DNA of 64,000 nt from Thozetella sp. PMI_491 (taxonomy: Eukaryota > Ascomycota > Sordariomycetes > Chaetosphaeriales > Chaetosphaeriaceae): assembly GCA_021432635.1 (NCBI GenBank), contig MU270118.1:113422-177421 (forward strand), in the 5' to 3' direction. The position numbers and the translations under genes were made by a program. Below, piece after piece: positions 12,167 to 24,109 of the stretch. The notes under the pieces were generated by a model. It was not told the origin of the DNA. It was given only the letters and a program-made list of their open reading frames with translations, and ran no database searches. Each line of letters starts with the position of its first letter. The stretch's first letter is position 1.

Positions 12167-14018
12167 AGTTATCGTTTCAGTCTCAGAATAGAACGAATCT
12201 AGAATAGTGTCAAGGGAAGGTTAGTCCAAAACGATTTGGACCCGTTTGAATCGTTCCGATTCAAAAGAGGGAATGTCGCGGACGGCGAATAAGTCAAAGA
12301 GAGTGATGATGTCTAGGGTGTAGAGACGAGGAAGATAACGACCTCTCCCCCATCCCTTCCTTAAATATATCGCTAGAATCTATGCGCAATTTCTCTATGA
12401 GATATATAGCATTTCTGTCATTAGCCAGTTCCGGGCGGAGACCAGCTCGTCATGCTGGCCTTCAGGCACTAAACAAAGGAAACGCGCGACAAGCCAATAG
12501 CATCGAGCTCTGGACCCTTTTCAGACTCAGGAAGACTCCGAATCGTGGGGCAAGTGGGAATTCCAGCAAAGTTTACAGCATCAGCTGCCCGCCCGCTATT
12601 CCTCTACCGGCTAAAGAGACCTCGAAAACTTCATAGACATGGCTGCTTTGGGGATGGGGCGGGTAGGCGCTGCCCAAAGCTATTGTTATTTCTCACGGAG
12701 TGTCCGCTGGCTAGAAAGCCCCGTCCAGCCCTCCAAACTTTGTGAAACATGAGTGAGCTTTTAGCTCTCCGCCAACTTCGATATTTTGACGCATACAACA
12801 CCCTGAAGATGTCCTCGAGAGCGAGGGTTAGAGCTTTCACTCTGTCAACAAGAGCGGGTGGCAATAAATACATTCCTGCCTTTCTATCTGTTAAACGAGC
12901 TTTTCCTGATTGAGCACCGAAAAAAAGTCGGTAGAATAGTAGATTGCTCGCCCTCTTCGTTTCTACGCGAGGAGCGTACAAGATTCCGGGCTACATATTT
13001 AGATATGGAGTGATCAAAACAGGATATTTATAGCCCGGGCCATGTCATCTTAGTCTACACTAGAATATGGATGGTACGGCTATCTAGTTACCCCTCTTGC
13101 AATCCTGATGTAGTGCTCTAGGTAGCTACCATGCTAGTTAAGCCGGTGAGGCGTCATGTAGCGCTAGTTAGCCGCAAGTCGAGGACTAGGGCCAGTCCTC
13201 AAGAGCTTTGAAATTGAGAAGCCGCCGATTGGCAGGTTCTTATCGTGCCTGTGATCTTCGAAGTTAAAATACCAGTCTCAGTAATTCTCGCACCATAATC
13301 GGAAAAAGATCTACAGCTCGAAACTATAGTGGAGATTTAAGCTATGTCCAAACAAATCAACACCCCCTCCCCCCCATATGGCCGCTGACTTTCTGTTAGT
13401 TCCTGCAGTCGCAGGGGACATCTCAGTGCACTTCAGGGACCACGCTTTCAACTTTGTCGATCACCATAGATACCAAAGGTATTCTATTTGATTCGTATTA
13501 TGCTCTCTGACTTGTCTTGCTTATATTCCCACCACTTTTGCTAGCTAGGCTTACTCGACACCACAACTGCCCTGCTGGAAATGTCCATACTGCGGCTTAG
13601 TTCGCATAAGCCTCCAAGTTTGGACCAGTGGTTTGTGTACACCTCTATCGAATCCTGCCACAGTCTAAGTTAGCGTGCTGGGTCTCCGGAGCCTTGGGCT
13701 CAAGGCCCGGCCTTCCGGGTAGCTATCCATCTGACTCCTCGCGAGGCTTCGTTGGGACCGTGTGGCAAATACCCCAGGCGAGTTAGCGAGAAGCCAAAGA
13801 AACTCATGACTCCCAGAGTTGCAGGTCACGCCTTTATTTCTTAGTCTAGCCTCGGACTGCAAAAAGTTACGAAGAAAGCACGCATAGACCGCTTCCCGAC
13901 TCGTCACTCGCGGATCCCGTCGCTGTTATATTTAGGAAGCGGGATACAAGTCGTACTTTTACTATGAGACTGTTAAACTAATATAGATTGAACAAATCTA
14001 ACGCCTTCAGATCATCGC
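12167..14018. other. Intergenic region, no gene seen
   Basis: About 1.85 kb of mixed AT-rich sequence. The first 200 bases are the peroxidase promoter. Open frames of up to 116 residues (for example minus strand 12631-12981) show no domain, composition or splice pattern that I would trust. Confidence 0.5.
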
Positions 14019-16546
14019 TTAAAGCCCACCCAAACAGTCACTGTCGGCAAGAAAGCCTGCGGGCGAGCTTATGGGCCGACCACCAACACTGCTATCGTCG
14101 TCGCTTCTACGCAAGTCCGAAGACCTAGCATGAGACTCATGCGACCGACTCCGACCTAGGAAGGATGTGTCAGGCTTTGAAGTTGGCGTGAATGGTTCGT
14201 CGACAAGAGTTACGCCTCCCACGGTTTGGGTATTGGTCAGCTCTGGGAAGCTCTCAGGGGGTGTAGGCAGCTCGGGACTCGGAGGCACGTTATGGCCGTC
14301 CTGGCTCCCAGCAAGCGTTCGCGAATCTTCTGCTTGTCCGCTCTCGGTATGAGACTGTGGAGATGCTGATTCCTTCGCCGAAACTTCTCCGCCTTCTGTT
14401 AGGGTTCCTATGCTCGCAAGGGATCCAAGGAGCTCGCCCGGCATGGTGATCGGGACATCCTTCTCTAGATGCGACCACGTTCCGCCTCGATCGCCAAGGC
14501 CCTGGTATCCTAGGCGCTGCAGGTGAAGAGTACCGTGTGTTTTCCATTCCAAGAGCTGGTAAGCCTTGTAGTTCCTCCGCCGCTGTAGACACTTGTAGAT
14601 GGGCTCGAGCATGAAAGACGCAATGATGACCAGCCCACCCGAGGCAAAGACAAAATAAAGCCCAAAGAGGCTAAAGGAGGTGTATTGCGTAGTCTGAATC
14701 CTCTACGCCGGCGATGGTGTTAGCAGGCGCTCCCATTCTATCAAAAGGAGGAAGAAGACATGCCTGGTTATTGCACATATCTCGCTGGAAACTGTCGCCG
14801 GGAGGATAGAGAAAGGATTCATAGCCCTTGCCTGGACCTGAAGCACCGATGATGAAGCTACCTTGGAGAGAGGCAAGCCATATAGACCACCAATTTGTCG
14901 CATCTAGCTTCCATTGCTCGGTCGCTAAGCCGGCCTGAAAACCATCGTATAGGGTTTGTTTTGATAGGAGGGCCTGTCCCTGGAGGGTAGAGAGAATATC
15001 TTTCGGCATAGCCGCCGCGCGAATTAGAGTGTTGGTGAACCAGAGAAACCGACTACCTAGCTTGTTCGTTGCCGTATGATTGCTCAGTGCCTCGGCCCGG
15101 GTGAGGTTAAACTTTGGGCCGGCGCCAGCAATCGCATCCAGGTAACCGGCGAGCGGGCCACATTGCTCACCCTCCGGCAGAGCTGCATTGCAGTACTGGT
15201 ATTGCTCAACGCAGCCCATCGGTGAGGCCGCCTCTTCCGGGAGGTAAACTAGAGTTGGATCCGTTTCAACACTAGAATAAATCTTGAGGCCGTCGACAGA
15301 GACGTTTCCTCGATACCAAGTGTCATTCGTCGGTGTTAGGAACGACACGCCATTCCCAATGAGGAAGATGATGTATATATCTCCATCTGGGCGCTGGAGT
15401 TCAGGGCCTGCTATAAACTCGGAATCCGGGATAGACACGTTGCCATTGTACTGCAACGTTGCTTGATATCTGACAGGGATATACTTAGTCTTTGGTTGCT
15501 CTCTAATTGCAAGCCGACGGGGGCACTCACGCGACACGGAATGAAATTCCATGATTGCGAAGATGGTCATCCTTATGCCTATTATACTGCGCATATAGAT
15601 TCTCGACCTCGAAGGTGTAATTCAATGTCGTCTCATTACCCATAGACCCCACAAGCGCAGGACCATAGTAATATTGGGTGTAAGTCTCATTCGCGCCATT
15701 CCAGTCCTTGCTATATCCATGTGTGACAAGAGGCGCGCAATGGTAGACCTGCCTGAACAGGATTCTCTCGTCCGGGGCTGAATTCACCCCGAGGTGATCG
15801 TTGCTGTCGAGGTACCCTGTGTCTAGGCGCAGGTTGGACGACTGGCTCCGGCAGATATTCCCCGGAAACGGACAAGGTGCATTGTTATCCACGGTTATCG
15901 GGAGTTTGTCCACGACAAATGTGGTGCAATCGAAGATGCCGGAACTGTTGCTAGTGTAGCATTGCTCGCCGTAGTTCGCGGAAGAAGCAACGATTGTGGC
16001 GGTGTGAGCCTGCTGGACTGCGCTTGCATCCGGCTGCGTATCGGCGGTCTCTGCCGCACCTAGAACGAGCCCACAGTTGGAACCGTCCAGCAACACCTCG
16101 TTGCCGATGCCGGTGGACACGCGCGAGGAGAAGCCGCTGGCGGCGGTGAGGGCGGCCACGCAGAAGGCAGAGCCCAGGACCCACGGCAGCGTGCGCAGGA
16201 GGGGACGGCGTGCCGTCCGGTGCCATGCCCACAGCAGCTGGCCGAAAGCCCAGACGCCGGACTCGGCATTGGCTGAATTTCGTAGGATGGCCTGGCGTTG
16301 GTGGTGTAGGGCATCCCGGCGGTTGGGCGTCGAAAAAGCTCGATGAAGCCCCAGACACAAGATGCGCCAAAGACGAGCACCGACGACGCTGACGAAAAAG
16401 GCCATGAAGGCGATCAGAAGGTTGCCATCGCGACGGGTCAGTGTCAGAGTCGCGCCGAACACGGATCCGTGGGACCAGTTTGTCCATGTTCCGACGTGAA
16501 CCCTATACGGGGTCGTCGCATTCGTGTACATCCAACTCGGATCCAT
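14019..16546 (-). CDS. Large multipass membrane protein, unknown function
   Basis: Three exons, complement(14019..14693, 14764..15502, 15588..16546), give about 790 residues. I start at the ATG giving MDPSWMYTNATTPY. Membrane segments are visible near residues 35-60 (LLIAFMAFFVSVVGARLW), about 115-140 (PWVLGSAFCVAALTAASGF) and at the start of exon 3 (LFGLYFVFASGGLVIIASF). Between them lies a large extracytoplasmic region rich in N-x-S/T sites and cysteines; the tail is Ser/Pro-rich and presumably cytoplasmic. I recall this architecture as a widespread ascomycete family without an assigned role. The second intron (70 nt) appears to be GC-AG: CAG followed by GCATGT, GCTAAC branch, GATTCAG acceptor. 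No nearby GT donor keeps the frame. The first intron is less certain; GTATAA at 15587 to TTAG at 15503 keeps frame. Confidence 0.7.
14694..14763 (-). other. Probable GC-AG intron
   Basis: The donor reads CAG|GCATGT on the minus strand and the acceptor GATTCAG|ACT, 70 nt apart, with GCTAAC about 34 nt before the acceptor. Joining at these points gives CNNQ followed by TTQYTSFS, in phase with both exons. The only GT dinucleotides near the donor shift the frame. Confidence 0.55.
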
Positions 16547-17794
16547 GGCATTCGTTTCCACGGGGATAGTGGACCAAGTTGGATTGAGCAGTTGTAGCTC
16601 GCTTTGTCCCTTGGCAAGCCGTCAAGTTGTCGTTCCCGGTGGGAATTGCTGTTGATCGGTTGCTAAGATCACTTCGGGGCTCTGGTGGCTGCTTTATACC
16701 TTTTCGATGCGCAAAGAATAATTTCCACCCCCACGAGACGCATGGCTGTTCTTGTCGACGAAGAGGTTCGTTGTGCGCCATCGTCGACATGCTTCTTTTT
16801 TGGCTGACAGTAATGGACTAGAGGAGAGCACAGGTGTGTTCAGCTGCACTAGTCGTGGTGGTAAGGCGGCCTTTCCCGTCGTCCTTCGCCCACTGCCGGC
16901 GTCTAGATACAAGGTTGGGGGGTCTTGTGCCCCCAAACACATCCGACAGGCATACCCGTGGCTGCAACGGCCGACGGCCGACGGCCAGTTAAGGGAGCGT
17001 ATAGTTAAGAGTGGGTTAAACTTGGGCGCAAGAGCGCAACCGTAAGGCGGCCGCCGCTCAACGAGTCAATGGTAGACAGGCGGATAGCTGAAGCTTACCA
17101 ATTGGGGGCTGCACGCAGCTGCTAGAGATTTAGTACTTGTCCAAAGCCTACTCCCCTCTCTTCACCCCAAATGCAGCACTTGTCGCTTAATAATGTCCAG
17201 CTGGGCTAGTGCGGGATCCCGGCGCTTAGGCGGCGCGAGGTGTGTGTAGCACATACAGATCCGCGTCCTCGGGTTACACCGCTGCACTCAGCGGAGGGCA
17301 ATAATAGTAGCTCCTCGGCGGCCGCTGGACATCCCACTCTAGTCGGACTGTCCCATTGGTCATCAATGATGGATGACAATACTCCACAGGCCACCTATCT
17401 AGTGACGCCGCCTCCGTATAATCAGCTCCCTAGATAGCCGCCACCCACACGGCCAGGAAAACTAGTGCCAGGCAGCGACAGGCCAAACAAGGACTGCCAA
17501 ACATAGAGATGGCCCTTCTAGGATGGGAAAGAAACTGCGATTTCTACTCAGCTTGGTTCGGCGCCACGCAGAAGCTGGCACATCCCGCATCTGGGCAGAC
17601 ACAAGCTGGTGGTGGTAAAAAGCGCATGGCCAACAAAGTGTCCAACGCAGAGCAGAAGGGATCGTTGCAACCCCGAGTGTGAATGAATTTACATTCTACC
17701 TCTATTCGATTCTCGTATATTGGGGATGTATGGGGTCCCGTGTATTCTGCCCCATGTCTCCATTGTTTCAGAAGATGGAAAATCTTAGCTCCCC
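16547..17794. other. Intergenic region, no gene seen
   Basis: Promoter side of the membrane-protein gene and 3-prime side of the F-box gene. A short near-perfect tandem of GGCCGACGGCCGACGGCCA lies at about 16969-16986. Nothing else is recognisable. Confidence 0.5.
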
Positions 17795-19157
17795 TTAAAG
17801 CACCGTCTGGTCGCTCGGAGAGAGGCCCAGCTTCACCGGGGTGTTCCGAGTCGCCGTGATGGATGCCTGCCATAGGTCGACCGTCAGCCGGCTAGGCTTC
17901 AGGCCCTTGAAGTCTAGTGACGCCTGGCCGCGGTGGTATTTGTACGTGAGGATGAACCACTCCAGTTGGTCATCTGTCAGGACATATTGGCAAATTCTCG
18001 CCTTTCGAAGGTTCGGCATGAATTGCGCGGCACGTCCCACAGCTGCGAGGAGCTTGAAGACACATGTAAGCGCTTCGGCGCGGTTTGAGACGCGCATGTA
18101 GGGCCGCTTGACCAGGTACGAGTTGCGGATTGAGAGGGTCTCTAGCTTGTCCCAGTAGGGAAGGTAACAATGCCTCGGCGAGTCGTCTAGGAATGGCGAA
18201 AAGAAGCGATACGCGTCCAAGCTGTCGTCGAAAATAAAAGTCTCAAACCGCTCGCTGAAGCGTCGCAGGCTCTCATAGAACTTGTCACCCTGCGCCTTCG
18301 GGCACGAGCGGGAAGATCCCGGCAGGCCCGGGGTTCGATGCAAGTTGCAGTTGGTAACTGATCGTGCATGGTACTGGAGGCCACCGGCGAATTCTGGAGA
18401 GGTGGGGAAGCGGGGCCCATGTCAGCTTGTGTCTCGTACCGATGCCCTGGATGGGAGGAGACGAGCCTGGGTCTCACTTACTTCTTCTCTGCTGTATGTC
18501 TCGCCCGTCGCCCGAGTCATGGTTCAGGCGGGCGTCGAGGGCCGTTAGGTTGCGCAGCCTGGAGATGATGTCCAGGACCGACGTGGGCAGGATGTGCCTG
18601 CCGGTGCAGCGAAAGCCAGTGATGACGTCAACGGAGGGCAGTGGGCTCCCTGCGGGATCCAGCTTGAGCGACGCCGCCTGCGCTCGGTGCGTCAGTAGCG
18701 AGGGCTTGCTGGTGCGCGACGACCGCTTCGGCACGTCGCTGGGCGAATAGACCATGAGGTGAAAGTCGAGTCCGTGTGGCGACCGGTCCTCGGCGCCCCA
18801 GAGCGCCATGGTGTTGAGGAACGAGTCTACGACTTTGGTGAAGACCTCGGCGCTCCGTTGTCGCTCGGCCTCGGTTTCGCGCTCGTCCCGCATGTAGCGG
18901 TCGTAGGGATCCAGCTCGACGTGGAGGACAACGGAGCGCACGCACCACCGCCGCTGCTGGCCTACTACAATGCGGTCGAAGGCGGCAAGGCGCGCGGTCG
19001 TCAGGAAGATTTCGGCGAAGGTGTAGTGCTCCAGGGCCTCCTGCCACTCCTTGGAGACACTGCAGAGGCCAGGGAGGGCCGCGCGGTCCGGAGCATGGCC
19101 GAGGACCGCGAAGATGCGTCTGCGTACATTGCGAGGCCACGATTGCATCCAAATCAT
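17795..19157 (-). CDS. F-box-like domain protein
   Basis: Two exons, complement(17795..18357, 18482..19157), with a 124-nt intron (GTAAGT donor, GATCAG acceptor), give 412 residues. I begin at the ATG of MIWMQSWPRNVRRRI because it directly precedes an F-box-like helix set (about residues 4-50, with ...RRRIFAVL...LCSVSKEWQE). F-box proteins recruit substrates to SCF ubiquitin ligases through Skp1. After the F-box lies a long C-terminal region of leucine-spaced segments (RNLTALDARLN, LETLSIRNSYL, LRKARICQY) that may be degenerate leucine-rich repeats, as in many ascomycete F-box families. Upstream in-frame codons exist to 19445 but are GC-rich and low complexity, so I leave them out. The target is unknown. 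Confidence 0.72.
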
Positions 19158-19928
19158 GATCTCGTCTCGTTGCGCATGTTGCGGCGATCGCTGCGTGGGA
19201 AAATGCGCGCGCGATCGCCGACCCGAGCTTGGAGGAGAAAAGACCGGCCTGCCCGACTCTGCTCCGACGCGATCGTGCGTGCCAGGGCGACGGGGCGGTC
19301 CTGGGGCAAAGCGGCCTTCTGCCTGCGTCGTCGTTGGAAATTTTTCGGCGGCTGGATGCACTTGGCTCGCAGCTGGAGCGCGCCCCGGTTTGGGGTTTTG
19401 GAGGAAAGCGGCGATCGCCACGTCGATGGGTGGGACGGCAAGCACGGCTGGTGCGCCGGCTGGGGCGGTCTAGAACTAACCGACCAACCGGGAGGGCCAC
19501 CCTTGACCCCACCGGGAGGCCGCATCGCCACAGACCCTGGCCTACCACGCGTGCGCAATGCTCTCTTGCCTGAAATAGCTGCTTGAAACGCTCACGTGCG
19601 AGGTGGCGGCTCGCTCGCCCCTGCAGTTGCCACCAGGCCGCGGGGCCACTGGAATTGGAGGCCTTCTTTCCTTTTTGCCTTTGAAGCATTTCAACGGTAT
19701 AGACTGTACATTTGCGCATGCTCCTCGCCCCCATGCAGCCCGTCACCTACTGTACCTTGGTCTCGCAATCGACCATGGCTATTCCGTATGGTTTCCCCCT
19801 CATTGGCCTGCCGCCGATCCCCTCCTTTCTCCAAGCATCGACTGCAGGCTTCGTCTAACCAGCATGCCTCGTTGCCTCACTGTTGCATCCCCTTCTCGGC
19901 GTGAGCTACGGATCGACCCGCGTGGCCG
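19158..19928. other. Intergenic region, no gene seen
   Basis: GC-rich promoter side of the F-box gene and 3-prime side of the transporter. Several open frames on both strands are explained by GC bias. Confidence 0.5.
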
Positions 19929-21953
19929 TTATCTGCCGTCCCAGAACCGGAGGAATGCCTCCTTCCGCGTCTTAGGCGATGGGAGCGGCTCCGGATTGCG
20001 GTGCTCGGCACTGAGCGGCAGCCCGTCGTTGCCCACGTTGGTAACCGCATTCTGCTGCTTGCCCAGGTAGAAATTGGTCTGGAAGAAGGACGCGATGAGC
20101 GGGATGAAAGCCAGGCATAGCGCCGGCACTAGACAATAGTATAGCGTTCTCCGGTAGGCCTCGATCGCCCCTTGGCGCATCGGATCGTCGAATTCGTACA
20201 GCGTCCGAATCGACTTGACGCTATCAAAGAGCTTACGCACGTCCTGGTCCGTAGCACTGGCAGGAAGGTCTTCCCGTAGGAACTGTGGCATCTTGCTCGA
20301 CCAAATGACCGCGACGATCGCGCTTCCTATAGCGCCGCCGATCTTGGACCACAGTGAAAGCAGTGAGATGGCCAGGGCAACGTCTTGATGCGGCACCGAC
20401 GCTTCGGAGGCGACTCGCGAGCCCACCACCGACATAGCCCCGCCGCAGCCGATCATGACAAGGGAGATGACCATCGGCGCGGTCGACTGAGTTGCCCGCT
20501 TCCCGTCGAGCAGCAGGCCCATGCCGATGATCTTAATGCAGAGGCCCACCACCTGTATGAGCTTGTAGCGATGTGTCCAGCGCTGGAGCAGGCCCGCGAC
20601 AAGGCCGAACACGCACAGCGCGAGCGTTAGTGTGTTGTTGTAATAAACCCAGTCTTGGTAGGACCATGGCTTCGCGATGTAGACATACGACGACCAATAC
20701 AACGATCGGATGTTACCGGCCACTACGTGACGTTAGAGAGGCGAGTGGCTGGGCCGGAAATCGCAGTCCGGTTGCCGTAGGGAGGGACCATAAAACTCAC
20801 GCAAATAAAACGCATCAATCAGGACCGCCATCAGGAACGTCTTATTGAACACCAGCCGGCGCGGAGCGCTCGGGATCTTGGCCCATTTGATCTCGTATAC
20901 CACATAGGTGATGAGAAGCAGCCCGCCGACCACCATCATGGCCACAAGAGAAGGATTCCTCCAGCCGTTGACGGCGTATGTTTTGAGACTGAAGGGGAGC
21001 AAGAGAAGGCTCCACCCGAAGCCAAGGATGACGAGACCGACAGCGTCCATCTCATCGAGGGCGTTCTTGGCCTTCTCCGTCCAAGTGATGTTAGCCTCGG
21101 GCGCTGGGGCGACGATCATGCCTTTGGGCCCGGAGTAGCCTCCCACTTCCGCCATGTCCCGGGCAGCTCGGCGCGCGGCGTTGGACGAGGCCATGTTGAC
21201 AACCCCTTTCTTCTTGGCCTCCCGCTCCAACCACATGAGAGTCGCGATGGCTGGGCCAAGTGCGGCTGGCATGATGATAGCAAACATACCGTACCCCCAG
21301 CGCCATTCGCCCCGCGACTGAAGGGCCTCGACAATCTTGCCAGCAAACCACGTGTTGATGATGAATGGGGTGGAGAGCATGGAGCTCACAAAGCCGCGCC
21401 ACTCAAGGGGCGTCAGGTCGGCGACGATGATGTCGTTGACTAGGTCAAGACCCGATGACCCGATCGACACGATGACCTCGCCCACGACATAGGCTGATAC
21501 TGATTTGCTCGCGGCGGCGATCACGTAGCCGACGGCGTAGCAGACGAGCGCGACTAGATACGTGTACGGACGAGAGGTAATATCGGAGATCTTGGCGATG
21601 AACGGCTTGATCACGGCGGACACGATGCTGGTCGCGATGGAGAGGGTTGACAAGACAGATGAGTGTTCCTTGTAATAGGACGAGGCGTCCACGCTGTAGT
21701 AGGATGTCGTAGAGCTGTCGAGCGAGAACGCCCAGGCGCAAACAAGAACGGACGCGAGGATCAGATAGAACGAGGTGCGGTTCGTCTGGGACTCACGGTA
21801 GACGGCTTCCATGCGGGTGACGCCTCGCGATTGGATCACATCGCCGACGGTGGAGAGGGGGATCCCGCCTTTTTCCTCCACAGTGTCTGGAGCCTCGGCT
21901 ACGGTGATATCTTTTTCTGCCGCCGAAGGGTCTGGCAGCGACGTCGAAGCCAT
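19929..21953 (-). CDS. MFS transporter, siderophore-iron (SIT) type
   Basis: Two exons, complement(19929..20722, 20801..21953), separated by a 78-nt intron with GTGAGT donor, CTAAC branch and CACGTAG acceptor, give 648 residues. The ATG chosen (MASTSLPDP) gives a hydrophilic amino end of about 65 residues before the first membrane helix. Multiple membrane helices are evident. The order matches the siderophore iron transporter family: EAVYRESQ before helix 1, the SLDSSTTSYY segment, AKISDITSRPYTY in the first loop, SSYVYIAKPWSYQDWVYY after the central loop, and a long loop before the last helix (LPASATDQDVRKLFDSV). Such proteins import ferric siderophores at the plasma membrane. No siderophore synthase lies nearby, so it could scavenge foreign siderophores. 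The specific substrate cannot be told from sequence. Confidence 0.85.
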
Positions 21954-24109
21954 TTTAGCACTGAGATTAGACCGGCTGAGGCTCCAATATCCCGGATAAT
22001 GGCTTTGGGAGAAGAGAGCATGTTCCAAAATGTGGTCAGGCCATGATCGACGCTGCACTTATAGAAATCCTATTTTTTCTTTCCCTGTCCGCCAAGTCGC
22101 TCGAATCGGACATTGTCGGGTTTGCATAGGATGCCTGAACTGCAGCTAATCCGGGAGCGGAGATCTTGCTGAATACGGGGGCCGTATATCGGGGCCTGGT
22201 AGGACCACAAAGCCAAGACTTATGGGCTGGGGGACGCGATGCCACCCCAGGGGTTATGTGGACCTGGATGGACCAGATACCTCAAATCGGGATAGTATAG
22301 CCTACACCAGTGGTGCCATCGCCGGAAGCGAGGCCATAACAATCACATATTGTCGTAATACAACCCTAGTTGAGGCGGATCCAGCGCCCCAGCCTAGTGA
22401 AGGACTGTCGCTGGCCACGACCCGGGGCAAGTCCAACAGTGTCATAGCTGGCGATGAAAATAGCACCAGAGGCGTAACCATCACTCGCGACAAGAAATAA
22501 GCTGAGAGTTTCGTGGCATGGATTGAAGAGACTCACCTACACGCCATTGTCTGCGCCATTTAGCAGGCTGACTGGGTTCAACGCTCCCAGGCCGACAATT
22601 TGGGACACCTAAGCGGTTGACGAGCTCCTCACTGATTGCCCTCGCACCGGGGCATAGCTGGAGGCCGCTGCTATCGTGCGAGCCAAAGATACAGGCTAAA
22701 CGGATTCTGAAGGACATTTAAACTTGAGACTACACCTAACTTGGATTCCTAGCCGGTGGAATATGTTGCAGGGAGAGAGAGAGTTTTATAAATAAGATGC
22801 ATGAGGTAGTAGGCATTATCCTACGAGGGGTTTACTCGATAATTAATGCGATTGACTTGATGGTACTGCAAAAGCTCGGATAAGCGTACGTCACCTTTTT
22901 GGTTCGCGAATCCTGACCTTTTCTTCCAGAAGATATTCTAATACCAAATTACAATCACAAGGGAAAGCAGGAAAGGGGGAAAGAAAAAAAAATGTTAACA
23001 CCTACCGGGTGAGATGCACCAGGATTTGAGCCTCTGTACAACTCGGGAGATAGAGAACCGGGCTGAAACTAGGTTCAGAGCTGTCTCGAACCTCAGCCCG
23101 AGTGCTCCTCCAAAATCTAGAAAGGCTATTCTTGGCAAGTAGAGAAAAATTGAAGACGCCAGTGCAGTGCTTGAGTGCAGCAACATGGTATTGTCTATCG
23201 CCGAAAGAAGTTAGTCCAAGCTTACAAGTGTCACTCGCACAGCATTCTTATCGCCGACAATAGAAACGGGCTCTCTTGTACCATTCCTCGCAGGACGACC
23301 TGATAGGCTAGAGCAATGCGAACATGTGCTTAGACTGAGACTTCGCATTATAAAGGCGAGACGAAAGAAGAAGTCGGGGTTGCCGTACTCCTACTTCGGT
23401 TTTTGTCAGGTGATGATGTGTCACGAGACATCCCTGGAGGCGCTTCCCAGCCACCAGCCTCCTGCCCTGTCCCGTCAAAACGCGCTGTTGGCTTACCGAG
23501 TCTCACTATCGCACCCAAGCTTACCCGCGCTCTTTTATGCCTCTACTATCTCTAATCGTGAGCTGAGGGGCTTGAACAGTGACGCTTTCTACCGGCCGGC
23601 GCATCCGAGCACCGCCATCGGAGTAGTTATAAAGTGTGCCAGCAAAAGGTCACCGTCCGCCGGACCGTGCGAGAAACGCAAAATACTTGTGCCTCTTGCT
23701 CCCAATAGCGCCGAATAGCTTTGAGAAAGCCACGTGAGCTTCATCGCGAGGGAGTTAACTATGGATTCCGTCGCCGGAGGCTGCTTCCGATCCCGACCAA
23801 AGGGTAGATGTGGAGTCGGAATCGCCACCCGGCCGAAGTGAGCTTGGACTCCCCTGAAAGGCCGCAACCATGCTAGCGAGACACTATCGCTTTCTCTCGG
23901 CTTAACGCGCCCAGCGGTCCAGAAACATCGGAGGCACATCCCGTGAGTACGCAGTGGCTCTGATGAAGTCATATATGAGACAAGTCGCGACTAGCTCATA
24001 TATGCTTCAGTGTGCATTGCGTTGGCCTCGGCTCTCCTAAAGCTCCCTGAGCTCCTCCGTTCTTCAATCTTCAGTCCCCCAAATTCCCAAGCTCAATCCC
24101 ACCAACACC
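21954..24109. other. Intergenic region, no gene seen
   Basis: 2.15 kb between the SIT transporter (reading left) and proline dehydrogenase (reading right), so both promoters lie here. Open frames at 22222-22500 (+) and 23326-23718 (+) have no recognisable domain and unremarkable composition. The last 100 bases include a CT-rich tract (CTCCTCCGTTCTTCAATCTTC) before the proline dehydrogenase ATG, a common fungal promoter feature. Confidence 0.5.

Noticed and set aside
15505-15532. 28-nt intron with a perfect GTGAGT donor in the membrane-protein gene
   Set aside because: Too short for a spliceosomal intron; a longer intron from GTATAA also keeps the frame.
22222-22500. 92-residue open frame upstream of the siderophore transporter
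   Set aside because: No recognisable motif, no conserved splice pattern, an equally long frame on the other strand.
23326-23718. 130-residue open frame before proline dehydrogenase
   Set aside because: Composition and lack of any motif suggest chance; partly overlaps a minus-strand frame of similar length.
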